NCBI RefSeq assembly: GCF_018223745.1
Contig: NZ_CP073653.1
Location: 4,240,001-4,304,000, forward strand
From: Clostridium beijerinckii
GTDB lineage: Bacteria > Bacillota > Clostridia > Clostridiales > Clostridiaceae
Reading direction: 5' to 3'
Length of the DNA: 64,000 bases
The position numbers and the translations under genes were made by a program. Below are positions 34,371-43,311 of the stretch, piece after piece; position 1 is the first letter of the stretch; each line of letters starts with the position of its first letter. Under the pieces are notes generated by a model. The model was not told the DNA's origin. It was given only the letters and a program-made list of their open reading frames with translations, and ran no database searches.

Positions 34371-35348
34371 TTATAAACTTTTAAGAAATGAAAGTATCTC
34401 TGCACTAACCTCTTTTGGTTTTTCTTGCTGAGCCCAGTGTCCGCAATCTTCAAGAAATATAGTTTGACGGATGTTTGGAACAATACTCTTCATTTCAGAA
34501 ATTATTTGATCCATTCCTGGAATACTTAAGCCAACATCACGAGTACCTACTATGAATAATGCAGGAATTGTTACTTTTAATCCATTAAAACAACTTAATA
34601 ATTCTCTATTTTTATCTAAATTACGGTAATAATTTAGTCCGCCACTAAAGCCTGTTTTTGCAAATGCTTCTGCATAAACCTCTAAGTCTTTTTCTTTAAG
34701 CCAAGATGTCATTTTAGGTATTGGTAATGCTGAAAGCAATCCCTTCTCTCTTGATACCATACTAAATGGATTTGGAGTTCCATCATTGCCTTTACGTGGT
34801 CCTGCATCTCCAGAAGCTGAATACAGCAAGTTATGAATTGCAAATCGTGCATCTTTCTCAAATTCCTTTTCTGCTACACCTGGTGTTTGAAAATATAGAG
34901 TATAAAATAACTCCTCACTATTTTGTGAGAAAACAGTGGTTGGTGGTATTGGTGGTTGAGGCATCATTGGAACTGTTAAAGCTATAACGCCCTCGAATTT
35001 ATCTGGTCTTAATAATGCTGCATTCCATGCAATTGTTGCTCCCCAATCATTTCCTACTATTACTGCTGTTTCTTCATTTAATGCATCCAACAATCCAACT
35101 ATATCTCCAACTAAATGAAGCAGAGTGTATTGATCAATATTTTGTGGTTTTTCTGTATCTCCATATCCTCTTAAATCTGGCGCCACTACATGGTAACCTG
35201 CTTCAGCAAAAACGGGTATCTGATTCCTCCATGAGTACCATATTTCAGGGAAGCCATGAAGTAATAATACAAGAGGCCCTTTTCCTTGTTCCGCTATATG
35301 CATTTTTATACCATTTGTTTCAACAATTCTATGTTTTAATTCACTCAT
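34371..35348 (-). CDS. Alpha/beta hydrolase, epoxide-hydrolase-like
   Basis: The ATG at 35346-35348, after AGGAGA, gives 325 residues. HGFPEIWYSWR is the HGxP oxyanion motif, and the nucleophile is Asp101 in VGNDWGA, the aspartate type seen in epoxide hydrolases and dehalogenases rather than serine esterases. His304 in DCGHWAQQEKP and an Asp in GTRDVGL complete the triad. The cap region MPQPPIPPTTVFSQNSEELFYTLYFQTPG resembles soluble epoxide hydrolases. Single cytosolic gene; the natural substrate is unknown. Confidence 0.87.
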   Translation of the reverse strand: MSELKHRIVETNGIKMHIAEQGKGPLVLLLHGFPEIWYSWRNQIPVFAEAGYHVVAPDLRGYGDTEKPQNIDQYTLLHLVGDIVGLLDALNEETAVIVGNDWGATIAWNAALLRPDKFEGVIALTVPMMPQPPIPPTTVFSQNSEELFYTLYFQTPGVAEKEFEKDARFAIHNLLYSASGDAGPRKGNDGTPNPFSMVSREKGLLSALPIPKMTSWLKEKDLEVYAEAFAKTGFSGGLNYYRNLDKNRELLSCFNGLKVTIPALFIVGTRDVGLSIPGMDQIISEMKSIVPNIRQTIFLEDCGHWAQQEKPKEVSAEILSFLKSL

Positions 35349-35404
35349 TTTACTTTCTCCTCGTATACATAATTGTAAATAGCAGCTCAATCGTCAAATT
35401 ATTA

Positions 35405-35414
35405 AACACGTGTT
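35405..35414. promoter_or_regulatory. Palindrome AACACGTGTT upstream of the hydrolase gene
   Basis: A perfect 10-base palindrome lies 57 bases upstream of the hydrolase start; it could be an operator. The rest of the gap to 35684 shows only AT-rich sequence. Confidence 0.3.
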
Positions 35415-35684
35415 GTTGTAGCGATTTATGCATGCTATTATTATAATGTACTAAAATTAGCTATTCAACCAACAGAAATCATGAAATGTCGGTTATTTAG
35501 TAAAAAATATTAACAACAAAATTCGCTTAAAAAATATTTGTGTTGATAGAATAATATTCTGATTAATGAGTTTCCAATATAGTGATGTAGGAATTCTTTA
35601 AAAGAGCATTAAGTTTTATTTTGAGTTAAATCAAGTTACTATTGATTCCTATGTGATTTTTGAAGATGATAGGAGATGTTAATA

Positions 35685-36722
35685 ATGAAAAATGAACAAG
35701 AAGAAATTCCAAAGGGTAATGAAGTATTGATGGATAATTCCGATGTTATGAATGCTAAATTGCGTAGATTTATTCTTATGGGGATGCTATTATATGCAAT
35801 TTTAATATTGTATTTCATGTTCTTTGGATTTAGTAGATTAGACCAAAGATTCAATTATAATCAGTATACATTTATGCTTGTGCCGGAAGGGTTCCCACTA
35901 AGATTTCCAAAACTAACAATGTCATGGTTATACGATTTTGGAAACATTGCTGCTTTTATCCCTTTTGGAGTAGTAATTCCATTGTTGTATCGTATACGTT
36001 TTAGAAAGTTTATGACATTATTCATATTAGTGATTTCTTCTTTGGAAGTGTTACAATCTTTAACCTTTATGGGTACATTTGACATTATGGATATTATATC
36101 TAATACATTAGGTGCAATCATGGGATTTGTAGGATATAGAGTGGGATTTTCTTCTGAGATTACCTTAAAAAAACTTGTTGCTTCTGCATTATCTATTCTT
36201 ATGCTGATCATTGGGGTTATGGTGGTTTCTGAAACAATCGATTATGGTGTACATGTGAATGAAAGAATAGGACCTATTGAAGCATTAAATGAAGTGAATA
36301 AAACCACGCCAATAACTAATAGCTTTTCAACTTTTACGGTGGAAGACGAGGTGGTACAGCCAAAATTTAATTTGTTTAGCAGCAAGGATGGAATAGATAA
36401 AGAGTATTTATTTAATTTAGGCAAGAAAAATCTATGGCTCTATGCCAATTATGGTATTCCCAATGGAGAAGAATATAAAGGTTCCGTTACGATTATGATT
36501 AATGGGGAAGAGTTTGCTCAGTTCACTGATCAAGACAAAGATAACCACATGATGAAATTAGAGACGTTTTTTGATTCGGAAATAGAAGACGTTAAAATTA
36601 TAGTTACTGGAAATGCTAAGGTATGGGATGTTAGCATCGCAGAAATAAAGCATAACGAAGAAATATGGAATGTTAGAACAATTATTCGTGAAGTATTTAC
36701 AAATATAAATCAACAGAGCTAA
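35685..36722 (+). CDS. VanZ-family membrane protein with extracytoplasmic tail domain
   Basis: The second ATG (35685) stands nine bases after AGGAG and is preferred to one that abuts it. The 345-residue product has a VanZ-like domain (about residues 30-185: YDFGNIAAFIPFGVVIPLLY, SLEVLQSLTFMGTFDIMDIISNTLGAIMGF). A fifth or sixth helix near 185 is followed by a 150-residue polar domain rich in beta-forming sequence. VanZ is linked to low-level teicoplanin resistance, but most family members have unknown roles. The tail is not in VanZ itself and may face the cell wall. A hairpin repeat follows. Confidence 0.8.
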   Translation: MKNEQEEIPKGNEVLMDNSDVMNAKLRRFILMGMLLYAILILYFMFFGFSRLDQRFNYNQYTFMLVPEGFPLRFPKLTMSWLYDFGNIAAFIPFGVVIPLLYRIRFRKFMTLFILVISSLEVLQSLTFMGTFDIMDIISNTLGAIMGFVGYRVGFSSEITLKKLVASALSILMLIIGVMVVSETIDYGVHVNERIGPIEALNEVNKTTPITNSFSTFTVEDEVVQPKFNLFSSKDGIDKEYLFNLGKKNLWLYANYGIPNGEEYKGSVTIMINGEEFAQFTDQDKDNHMMKLETFFDSEIEDVKIIVTGNAKVWDVSIAEIKHNEEIWNVRTIIREVFTNINQQS

Positions 36723-36765
36723 TTAGTAATTGTTTACGCTTAAAGATATGAAAATAATAAAACTA

Positions 36766-36840
36766 GAAAATATCTTTGAAATCTTTGATTCATAAGATAT
36801 TTTCTCAATAATTATTGTAAAAATTAGTTATTCAACAACC
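36766..36840. repeat. Hairpin repeat R4, copy A
   Basis: GAAAATATCTT (36766-36776) pairs with AAGATATTTTC (36794-36804), and the unit ends in GTTATTCAACAACC. The same layout, with changed stem bases, recurs at 55879-55955. It may terminate the VanZ gene. Confidence 0.55.
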
Positions 36841-36867
36841 TAAATATATATTTAAAAAGGAGCAGAT

Positions 36868-37464
36868 ATGATACAAAAATCTCAAATAAATGATAAACGC
36901 ATAACTAAATCTCGTAAACTCATCCAAGATGCATTTCTTTCATTAGCTAATAAAAACCCCTTTGAAAATATAACCGTGAAGGATATTTCAGAAAGAGCTA
37001 ATGTAAACCGCGCAACCTTTTATGCTCATTTTAAAGATAAATATGATTTATTAGATTCTTTTATATCAGATGAATTCATGACAATTGTATCCAGCAGGAT
37101 TAGTCCTGATGCAAAGTTAAATGAGAAAACTTTGCGTGATTTAATTTTTATCATGTGTGATTATCATAAGACTGTGGGCACTAGCTATATAAGATTATAT
37201 AAATCTGCCAATATTTTAATTGATATGAGAGTTCAGCTTAAATTACAAAATATAGTACAAAACATGCTCAACAATACTAGAAATTGTTCAAAGAATGAAG
37301 AAGAAAAATTAGAATTGATTACTGTTATGATGAGCAGCGGTATATATTGCGCTACGAAACATTGGCATAGTAAAGGTAACTTGAAAGATGCTTCTGCAGT
37401 TTCTGCATTAGCTGATGAGATTCTTTCTTTCATGACTTCTTGGCTAACAGCAGCATTAGATTAA
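36868..37464 (+). CDS. TetR/AcrR-family regulator
   Basis: The 198-residue protein has the TetR helix-turn-helix at about 12-60 (SRKLIQDAFLSLANKNPFENITVKDISERANVNRATFYAHFKDKYDLLDSF). The C-terminal half is helical and matches the small regulators common in Firmicutes. AAAAAGGAG precedes the ATG. It follows the VanZ gene in the same direction after 145 bases and a hairpin, so it is probably transcribed separately. The target is unknown. Confidence 0.86.
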   Translation: MIQKSQINDKRITKSRKLIQDAFLSLANKNPFENITVKDISERANVNRATFYAHFKDKYDLLDSFISDEFMTIVSSRISPDAKLNEKTLRDLIFIMCDYHKTVGTSYIRLYKSANILIDMRVQLKLQNIVQNMLNNTRNCSKNEEEKLELITVMMSSGIYCATKHWHSKGNLKDASAVSALADEILSFMTSWLTAALD

Positions 37465-37522
37465 ATTTAATTAATCTCAATTTATTTAACTCTCTAGCCT
37501 TCAAACCCGCATTATTCAAGCA

Positions 37523-37611
37523 TATTCTGAAGAATATTAGAATATATATTCTTCAGAATATATATGGTTTAGAATATTTATTCTTCACAATATTTATTGT
37601 AAAGAATATTA
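37523..37611 (+). terminator. Two tandem hairpins after the TetR gene
   Basis: TATTCTGAAGAATAT (37523-37537) and ATATTCTTCAGAATA (37546-37560) are a perfect 15-base inverted repeat. A second hairpin near 37579-37611 pairs TATTCTT-ACAATA with TATTGTAAAGAATA-type sequence. They lie between the convergent TetR and metallo-hydrolase genes. Confidence 0.5.
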
Positions 37612-37658
37612 GAATACAGCACTAATAAACAGAGCTTAATTACTTAAAGAATAAATAT

Positions 37659-38393
37659 CTATTTATTCTTTGCTTGGATTTTCTCATGCTGTAAATTTAA
37701 ATATTCAATGATCTCAGTTTTATTTATAGGTGATGAGTGACCTGCTAAACAAATGTCAAACTCTAAATCCTTTAATACATTTATAAAACACTCTAATTTA
37801 AACGGATCATATTCACAATTATTATAATAGTTCATACTATAAGCATCTCCTATAAATACTACTTTTTCTTCAGGTACATAAACTATTACTGAATCTTTAG
37901 AATGAGGTGAAATAACATTTTTTAAAATAACTGTTAATCCTCCTAAATCTATTTCTAAGTCATTTTTAAAGACTATATCAGCTGGTACAACTTTTATACC
38001 TTGAAGTCCTTCGTATTCTTTACGAATATTAGTATCTGCAAATTCAATATCTTCTCCAGTCAAGAGACGATTTTTCATTGCTTCATCTGTCCATTGCCAC
38101 TTAGACATAACATTTAATTGCTCATTAGTTATTTCACATGCTATAGTTTTTCCTGTAACTGCATGCATCCCATAAGTATGATCCCAATGCCAATGAGTGA
38201 TTGCAACATAATCAGGCAATCTTAAATTCAATTTTTCTATACAACTATTAAATTTCTCTACATGATTTTTTGAATTTCCTGCATCCACCATTAAAGAATA
38301 TTTATCTCCTTTAATATATCCAAGCACTGGTCTGTCAGTTTCTCCGTCATTAATTAGATAATAAACCTTTTCTGTAACCTTTGTAAATTCCAT
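37659..38393 (-). CDS. MBL-fold metallo-hydrolase
   Basis: The ATG at 38391-38393 (after AAAGGTGGGA) gives 244 residues. The metal-binding HxHxDH motif is present as HWHWDH, with a later SPHSKDSV and LAGHSSPI supplying further ligands. The layout is that of small glyoxalase II- or lactonase-like hydrolases. The substrate cannot be told. It is a single leftward gene. Confidence 0.85.
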   Translation of the reverse strand: MEFTKVTEKVYYLINDGETDRPVLGYIKGDKYSLMVDAGNSKNHVEKFNSCIEKLNLRLPDYVAITHWHWDHTYGMHAVTGKTIACEITNEQLNVMSKWQWTDEAMKNRLLTGEDIEFADTNIRKEYEGLQGIKVVPADIVFKNDLEIDLGGLTVILKNVISPHSKDSVIVYVPEEKVVFIGDAYSMNYYNNCEYDPFKLECFINVLKDLEFDICLAGHSSPINKTEIIEYLNLQHEKIQAKNK

Positions 38394-38904
38394 AAAAAGT
38401 CCCACCTTTCTTTATACAAAATTAAAACTCCCCATATAGACAAACAATATCATCTATGGAGAGTTCATTTATTTAAAGATCTTTTATTATAGTTAAATTT
38501 AATCTAATATAAAACATATACTTTAGCTTAATCAAAATAAGTACTTCTAAATATATGTATATCTAAAGTTATTTTATTTTTTATAAAAGAGCTTAGTAGA
38601 AGATATTGTTCTTAAAATGCTCACTTAGTTAAAGCTTTATGGTAGAACTTCAAAGCATCTCAAACTATTTAATTTTAATAGCTTAGTTAAGAACAACTAA
38701 AATCATCTCTTTAAGTCTCCTTTTTATAAATCATTCAATTACAATGGTATCACGCTGAATTTTTACTGTCAATGTTTTGATTGTTAAACTATTACTGATA
38801 AGATAACATTATACAAACATCTTAACTTCATCAGCAATCATCCATTAAATTCTTTTCATAAAATTAATTCTTTCTTATATTATCATTCATATTTTCGCAC
38901 TTAC
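38394..38904. other. Gap between MBL-fold gene and the PEP-utilising enzyme
   Basis: No gene is visible. An imperfect dyad near 38429-38470 (CATATAGA with TCTATGGAGAG) lies close upstream of the MBL-fold gene and could be an operator or the end of the upstream transcript. Confidence 0.35.
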
Positions 38905-39126
38905 TTATAATAATGTTATTACTCCATTTGTTCCATCTACTCTTATTCTTTGTCCATCCTTTAATATACTTGTTGCATTATCAATAGCCACAACAGCAGG
39001 TATACCATACTCTCTAGCTACAATTGCTGCATGGGAAGTTGGGCTTCCTATTTCAGTGATAGCCGCAGCTGCAACTTTAAAAAGAGGTGTCCAAATTGGA
39101 GATGTATATGGTGATACGAGTATATA
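38905..39126 (-). pseudogene. Orphaned phosphohistidine domain of the upstream enzyme (after in-frame TGA)
   Basis: The 73 codons after the TGA at 39127-39129 stay open in the same frame to a TAA at 38905-38907. They encode ILVSPYTSPIWTPLF, then GSPTSHAAIVAREYGIPAVV and DGTNGVITLL. This is the C-terminal swivelling domain of PEP synthase/rifamycin phosphotransferase, with the phospho-accepting His in TSHAA. The neighbour at 43312-45669 has the same domain joined (LKKGEILVAS where this locus has LKK-stop-YILVSP). No start codon or ribosome site is seen, so it is not expected to be made unless the stop is read through. Confidence 0.75.
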
Positions 39127-41448
39127 TCATTTTTTCAATTTTTTAAATTCAGAAGGATTTCTTACTATGCATACTGAACCTTCATATACTCCACGACTTG
39201 CAGCACTTCCTTTAATTGAATTACAATCTTCGCTCTTATCTTGTTTAATTTTTTCCTTTGACTCAAATACTGGAATTGACCCTGTAGCTACTAACCAATG
39301 CACACCTTTTTCATGGGCCTCATAAACCTTATCAAAAGCTTTCTTTCTTTTATTTAATCTTTCTTCTATATTTAACTTGCCTTCTGCCACTGAATTAAGT
39401 TCCTCAAGAAAAATGAAAAATACATCTTCTGCATCATTAATATAATCTTTCTCAACTAAAAGGCTTCCTAGCTTTAAAGCCATTCTATGCAAACAACCTG
39501 CTATTTTTTCTAAGTAAAATACACTTTCCTCTCTGATTATTACCGTATACCTTATTCTCTCTAGAATTTTAGTAAACTTTCTATAATTATCATATTTTAG
39601 CCCTTTCTTTACTAAGTCTTTTGCAACTTTATAGGCTTCTTCCTGTTTCTTAAAACTTTCTTCCGAATCTAGTATAGAGGCATCGCATAATAATGCATCA
39701 ATAATTTCATTTATCATTTCAGGTTTTTCACTCCATGTAGAAGGTGATATCATACGTCCAGCACCTATAGAAGGTCTATCCCCATATTCTTTCAAGAAAT
39801 TCTCAATGGCATCTTTGAATGCTTGGCCACCTTTTCCATTCATGGCTGCTGTTTGTGCTATCTTTATCATTTCTTTGTTCTGAAGTGCAGTTCTAAAAGG
39901 CAAAGCTCTAAGAAGATTTTCTTTAACCTCTTCAAACATTTCCTTTCCTACAGCTTTTTTAATTAACTTATTAAACTTAAACTCAGTAATTCCACTAGGC
40001 ATATCAATTAAAGAAAACCTTTTATAAACAAAATTCTCGTATTCTTTCAGCCCCTGTTTAATAAGTTTTATAAGCTTCTCTGAATCGTTTGTATTCTTTT
40101 TCGCAGTATCCATCCTCTTAATCCACTCATTAGCTTCTCTTGAAAAATCCTGCCATAGAATATTTGTATCTTTAAATAAACTATTGATTGCTGATTTAGG
40201 AGCTTTCCAAATTATAGATGGAGATATTGATGGTGCCTGATAACTTAGGGACACACATCCACTTTCTCTTTCTACTGGTATATTTTGCTCCTTAGGCATC
40301 TTAAATCCTGTTTCGGAGAAAGAAGTATATATCCCCTGATAAAAATGAGTAAAACATGCAAAATCCAAAGGAGTGTGTGGATATGGACTATGTTCCATTA
40401 CACTTTGAAGACCAAAAGCTGCCCTTTTGCCTTGATAAATTATTTTATCCTCAGATTCAAGTATATTAAAATCCTCCCCCTCAGCATCCATTGTTGTAAT
40501 TGGTCTTGCTTGGAGTAAATATATCTTACCTTCAGAAAGAGCCCATTCTGTATCTTTGGGACTACCATAATGTTTTTCAACAATCTCTGCTAGTTTTGTA
40601 AGCTGATTAAGTTCATTTGATCCTAGACAATAGGATTTTCTCTTTGAATCAGGTACTTTTTCTGTAACAATTCCGTTTTTAGTTAATTTAATATTAATCT
40701 CTTTAGAGCCAAGATTCTTTTCTTTTATGTCTCCCTTTTTGCTTAAAACAAATGAATCCGGAGTTATTAAACCACTAACAACTGCTTCACCAAGCCCATA
40801 GCCTGCACTTATTAATATTTCATCTCTCTTTCCATTTACAGGATTTGCAGTAAACATTACCCCAGCCGCCTCTGAATCTATCATTGCCTGAACTACAACT
40901 GCAAGATCCACCTTAAGATGCTCAAAATTCATACTTATTCTATAATTTATTGCCTGCGATGACCAAAGACTTGCCCAGCATTTTTTTACATGTTTAATGA
41001 CATTTTCTTTTCCATAGATACCAAGATAAGTCTCATGCTGGCCTGCAAATGAAGCCGTTGGTAAATCTTCAGCCGTTGCACTTGATCGTACTGAAACTGA
41101 CATCTTTTCACTTGCTCCCATTTTTTTATACAAACCGTCAAAAGCTATGTTTAGCTCCTTCTGAATCTCAAGAGGCATTTGAGCTTTTTCAATCCATGAT
41201 GAGATATCTTTACTTGCCTCTGATATTTCATTAATATCTTGTCCCTTAATCTTTTCAAGCCTTTTTGTTATTCTCTCCTTAAGACCAGATCTTTCAAGAT
41301 GAGCATCATATGCACTTGTTGTAACCACAAATCCAGGTGGTACAGGAAGTCCAGCATTTATTAATATTCCAAGGTTAGCTCCTTTTCCTCCTGCTTCAAG
41401 CAATGAATCTTTATTTAATTCTTTTAAAATTTTCATATATTTTGACAT
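39127..41448 (-). CDS. PEP synthase / rifamycin phosphotransferase-like protein, truncated by TGA
   Basis: The 773-residue product has an N-terminal ATP-grasp domain (GGKGANLGILINAGLPVPPGFVVT, SVRSSATAEDLPTASFAGQHETYLG, DTEWALSEGKIYLLQARPI), a long helical middle, and the beginning of the C-terminal domain (GSAASRGVYEGSVCIVRNPSEFKKLKK). It then stops at TGA just before the phosphohistidine segment, so as written it lacks the catalytic His and should be inactive in phosphoryl transfer. Without the TGA the protein would be 847 residues, with the His at 806. A MarR gene lies upstream on the same strand, with palindromic operators at 41531 and 41680. Sequencing error, a recent nonsense mutation or readthrough are all possible. 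Confidence 0.82.
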   Translation of the reverse strand: MSKYMKILKELNKDSLLEAGGKGANLGILINAGLPVPPGFVVTTSAYDAHLERSGLKERITKRLEKIKGQDINEISEASKDISSWIEKAQMPLEIQKELNIAFDGLYKKMGASEKMSVSVRSSATAEDLPTASFAGQHETYLGIYGKENVIKHVKKCWASLWSSQAINYRISMNFEHLKVDLAVVVQAMIDSEAAGVMFTANPVNGKRDEILISAGYGLGEAVVSGLITPDSFVLSKKGDIKEKNLGSKEINIKLTKNGIVTEKVPDSKRKSYCLGSNELNQLTKLAEIVEKHYGSPKDTEWALSEGKIYLLQARPITTMDAEGEDFNILESEDKIIYQGKRAAFGLQSVMEHSPYPHTPLDFACFTHFYQGIYTSFSETGFKMPKEQNIPVERESGCVSLSYQAPSISPSIIWKAPKSAINSLFKDTNILWQDFSREANEWIKRMDTAKKNTNDSEKLIKLIKQGLKEYENFVYKRFSLIDMPSGITEFKFNKLIKKAVGKEMFEEVKENLLRALPFRTALQNKEMIKIAQTAAMNGKGGQAFKDAIENFLKEYGDRPSIGAGRMISPSTWSEKPEMINEIIDALLCDASILDSEESFKKQEEAYKVAKDLVKKGLKYDNYRKFTKILERIRYTVIIREESVFYLEKIAGCLHRMALKLGSLLVEKDYINDAEDVFFIFLEELNSVAEGKLNIEERLNKRKKAFDKVYEAHEKGVHWLVATGSIPVFESKEKIKQDKSEDCNSIKGSAASRGVYEGSVCIVRNPSEFKKLKK

Positions 41449-41530
41449 AATTATTTCTCCTATCTTAATAAATTTAATCCTACTGCTTATAATGTCTTAA
41501 TTTAAAATATCTGATATCATATTTAATGAT

Positions 41531-41550
41531 ATATGTAGACTTCTACTTAT
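41531..41550. promoter_or_regulatory. MarR operator 1 (ATAnGTAGAnnTCTACnTAT)
   Basis: A 20-base palindrome centred on GTAGACTTCTAC lies 83-102 bases upstream of the PEP-utilising enzyme start. It shares its core with sites at 41680-41699 and 42211-42230. Confidence 0.7.
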
Positions 41551-41679
41551 TTTGTTAAATGAGAGTTAACTTAGGACTCTTTAAAGTATTTGCATAACTT
41601 AATTTATAAACAATTAATTTTTTCAAAGTTAGTTAATATATTTAATAGTAATAAAACAAAGCTTCATAGAAAATAAAAA

Positions 41680-41699
41680 ATACGTAGACTTCTACATAC
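41680..41699. promoter_or_regulatory. MarR operator 2
   Basis: The core GTAGACTTCTAC is identical to operator 1, with one outer mismatch. It sits between the MarR stop and the enzyme gene. Confidence 0.68.
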
Positions 41700-41735
41700 T
41701 TATCTAAATAAAAAGCAGCAATTTGCTTTTTATTA

Positions 41736-42188
41736 TTAATCAAACTCTTCATATAAATTTTTATAAGCTTTAATAAGTAGATCCAAAAAAACTTTTTTCT
41801 CCTCTTGTGACATGCCTTTTAATAACTGTTCCTCAGTTTCTTCAAAAACCTTTTCCATTTCTGTTAATATATTTTTTCCTTTTGCAGTAACTTGGATTTG
41901 AAAAGTACGCCCATCTGATATCCCAGCACTACGTATGATGCAACCTTTTCTAACTAATCCATTTAAAAGATTAGTTATAGATGAACCTTTTAAATTCATA
42001 ACACTCTCTAAATTCTTGCGAGTTATCTCGTTTCCGTGCCTTATTTCTCTTTCAATAAGCTCCAACAATAAAGCTTGAGGTGAAGTAAGATCATATTCCT
42101 TTAATTTTTCGTCATTTGTATATCTCATCTTTTGAGCAATGCTCTTTATAAATAAATCATACGGGTATTCCCAGTTTCTATTCTTCAT
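41736..42188 (-). CDS. MarR-family regulator
   Basis: This 150-residue protein has the MarR winged helix: LTSPQALLLELIEREIRHGNEITRKNLESVMNLKGSSITNLLNGLVRKGCIIRSAGISDGRTFQIQVTAKGKNIL. The wing sequence SDGRTFQIQVTAKG is diagnostic. It is followed after 287 bases by the PEP-utilising enzyme gene on the same strand. Three near-identical palindromes, one before its own gene and two before the enzyme gene, indicate autoregulation and control of the enzyme. MarR proteins usually release DNA on binding small phenolic or drug-like ligands. Confidence 0.88.
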   Translation of the reverse strand: MKNRNWEYPYDLFIKSIAQKMRYTNDEKLKEYDLTSPQALLLELIEREIRHGNEITRKNLESVMNLKGSSITNLLNGLVRKGCIIRSAGISDGRTFQIQVTAKGKNILTEMEKVFEETEEQLLKGMSQEEKKVFLDLLIKAYKNLYEEFD

Positions 42189-42210
42189 TATTTATCATCC
42201 TCACTTCAAA

Positions 42211-42230
42211 TTAGGTAGACCTCTACTTAA
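42211..42230. promoter_or_regulatory. MarR operator 3 (own promoter)
   Basis: TTAGGTAGACCTCTACTTAA is a 20-base palindrome 23-42 bases upstream of the marR start, well placed to block its own transcription. Confidence 0.7.
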
Positions 42231-42483
42231 TAATATATACAATATATCTTATTGTCAATAAATTTAAATTTCAGTATCATTTTTATCATAGATTTAACCT
42301 ATTCTTTTTAGTTGTTTAATGTTGCAAAAAATGAAAGAGGTAACTTTTAATAATAGAAAGAAATCTATTAACTAGAACTTATTTCTCTCCCAGTATCACT
42401 TCATCTTTTTAAATTCCCCTTAATACTAATTATATTATTAAGCAATAATACAATTTTTTTACTTTTAAGTATTAAATTTATTC

Positions 42484-42513
42484 ATTGACCGCATTGGTCA
42501 ATAGAGTTATAAT
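42484..42513 (+). promoter_or_regulatory. TetR-controlled promoter with overlapping operator
   Basis: ATTGACCGCATTGGTCAAT (42484-42502) is a 7+5+7 palindrome of TetR type. TTGACC within it serves as -35 (42485-42490) and TATAAT (42508-42513) as -10, 17 bases apart. A bound repressor would cover the -35 and spacer. The leader to the TetR gene would be about 140 bases. Confidence 0.75.
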
Positions 42514-42659
42514 CCTCTTAAATAATAAAAAGAATTATTTTTTTACTACTTAAATTACAATAATAATATTTTACTAAAGTAATGAGCATAACTTAATAGC
42601 ACAAATATCTATATAAAATTCTTTATTAATCTTACATAGATCTGAAAGAAGGTAATACT

Positions 42660-43283
42660 GTGGTATCGAAATTTTTAAATTTAGATTCAGAAAAACAAAA
42701 TCGTATCTTAAATGCAGCAATAAATGAATTTGCTGAGAAAGGTTATGAGAATGCCTCTACAAATGAGATTGTTAAAGAGGCTGGTATATCTAAAGGGTTA
42801 TTATTTCACTATTTTAAAAATAAGAAGCAATTATTTTTATTTTTATATGATTATTGCATAGATGTTAGCATGACTGAATTTTACAAAAAGATTGATTTAA
42901 AGGAAAGAGATTTTTTCGTTAGGTTACGTCAAATCCATCTGATTAAAGCAGAATTATTGAATAAATATCCTAAAATTCTTAAATTCATTGAAGCTGTAAA
43001 TATGGAAAAATCAAGTAATATAGAAAATGATTTAAATGTGATAAATAAAGAAGAATTAGAAAGCGCTTCAAAAAGAGTATTTGATGGTATAGATTTATCT
43101 AAATTTAGAGATGGCATAGATATAGAAAAGGCAATAAACGTTGTTATATGGTCCTTTCAAGGATTTAATACAAAAGTTCTGGAAGAGGCAAAGTCATCAT
43201 CTTCAAAACAAATTAATTATGATAAGGCTTTTATTGAAGCAGAAGCCTATACAGAAATGCTTAAAAGTTGTTTTTATAAATAA
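42660..43283 (+). CDS. TetR/AcrR-family regulator
   Basis: This 207-residue protein starts at GTG behind GAAAGAAGG. The helix-turn-helix lies at about 10-57 (QNRILNAAINEFAEKGYENASTNEIVKEAGISKGLLFHYFKNKKQLFLFL). The C-terminal ligand domain is helical. It is 28 bases upstream of the second PEP-utilising enzyme gene, and its own promoter carries a TetR-type palindrome over the -35, so both genes are probably repressed together and released by a ligand. Confidence 0.88.
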   Translation: MVSKFLNLDSEKQNRILNAAINEFAEKGYENASTNEIVKEAGISKGLLFHYFKNKKQLFLFLYDYCIDVSMTEFYKKIDLKERDFFVRLRQIHLIKAELLNKYPKILKFIEAVNMEKSSNIENDLNVINKEELESASKRVFDGIDLSKFRDGIDIEKAINVVIWSFQGFNTKVLEEAKSSSSKQINYDKAFIEAEAYTEMLKSCFYK

Positions 43284-43311
43284 GTATTAAGTTTTAAAAG
43301 GAGGTATTAAA

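Noticed and set aside
37516..37611. Possible CRISPR-like repeats
   Set aside because: The units are two hairpins of different sequence, not direct repeats with spacers, and no cas gene is present.
39127..39129. TGA as a selenocysteine codon
   Set aside because: The intact paralogue has Gly, not Cys, at this position, and the site is next to, not in, the active site. Nonsense mutation or sequencing error fits better.
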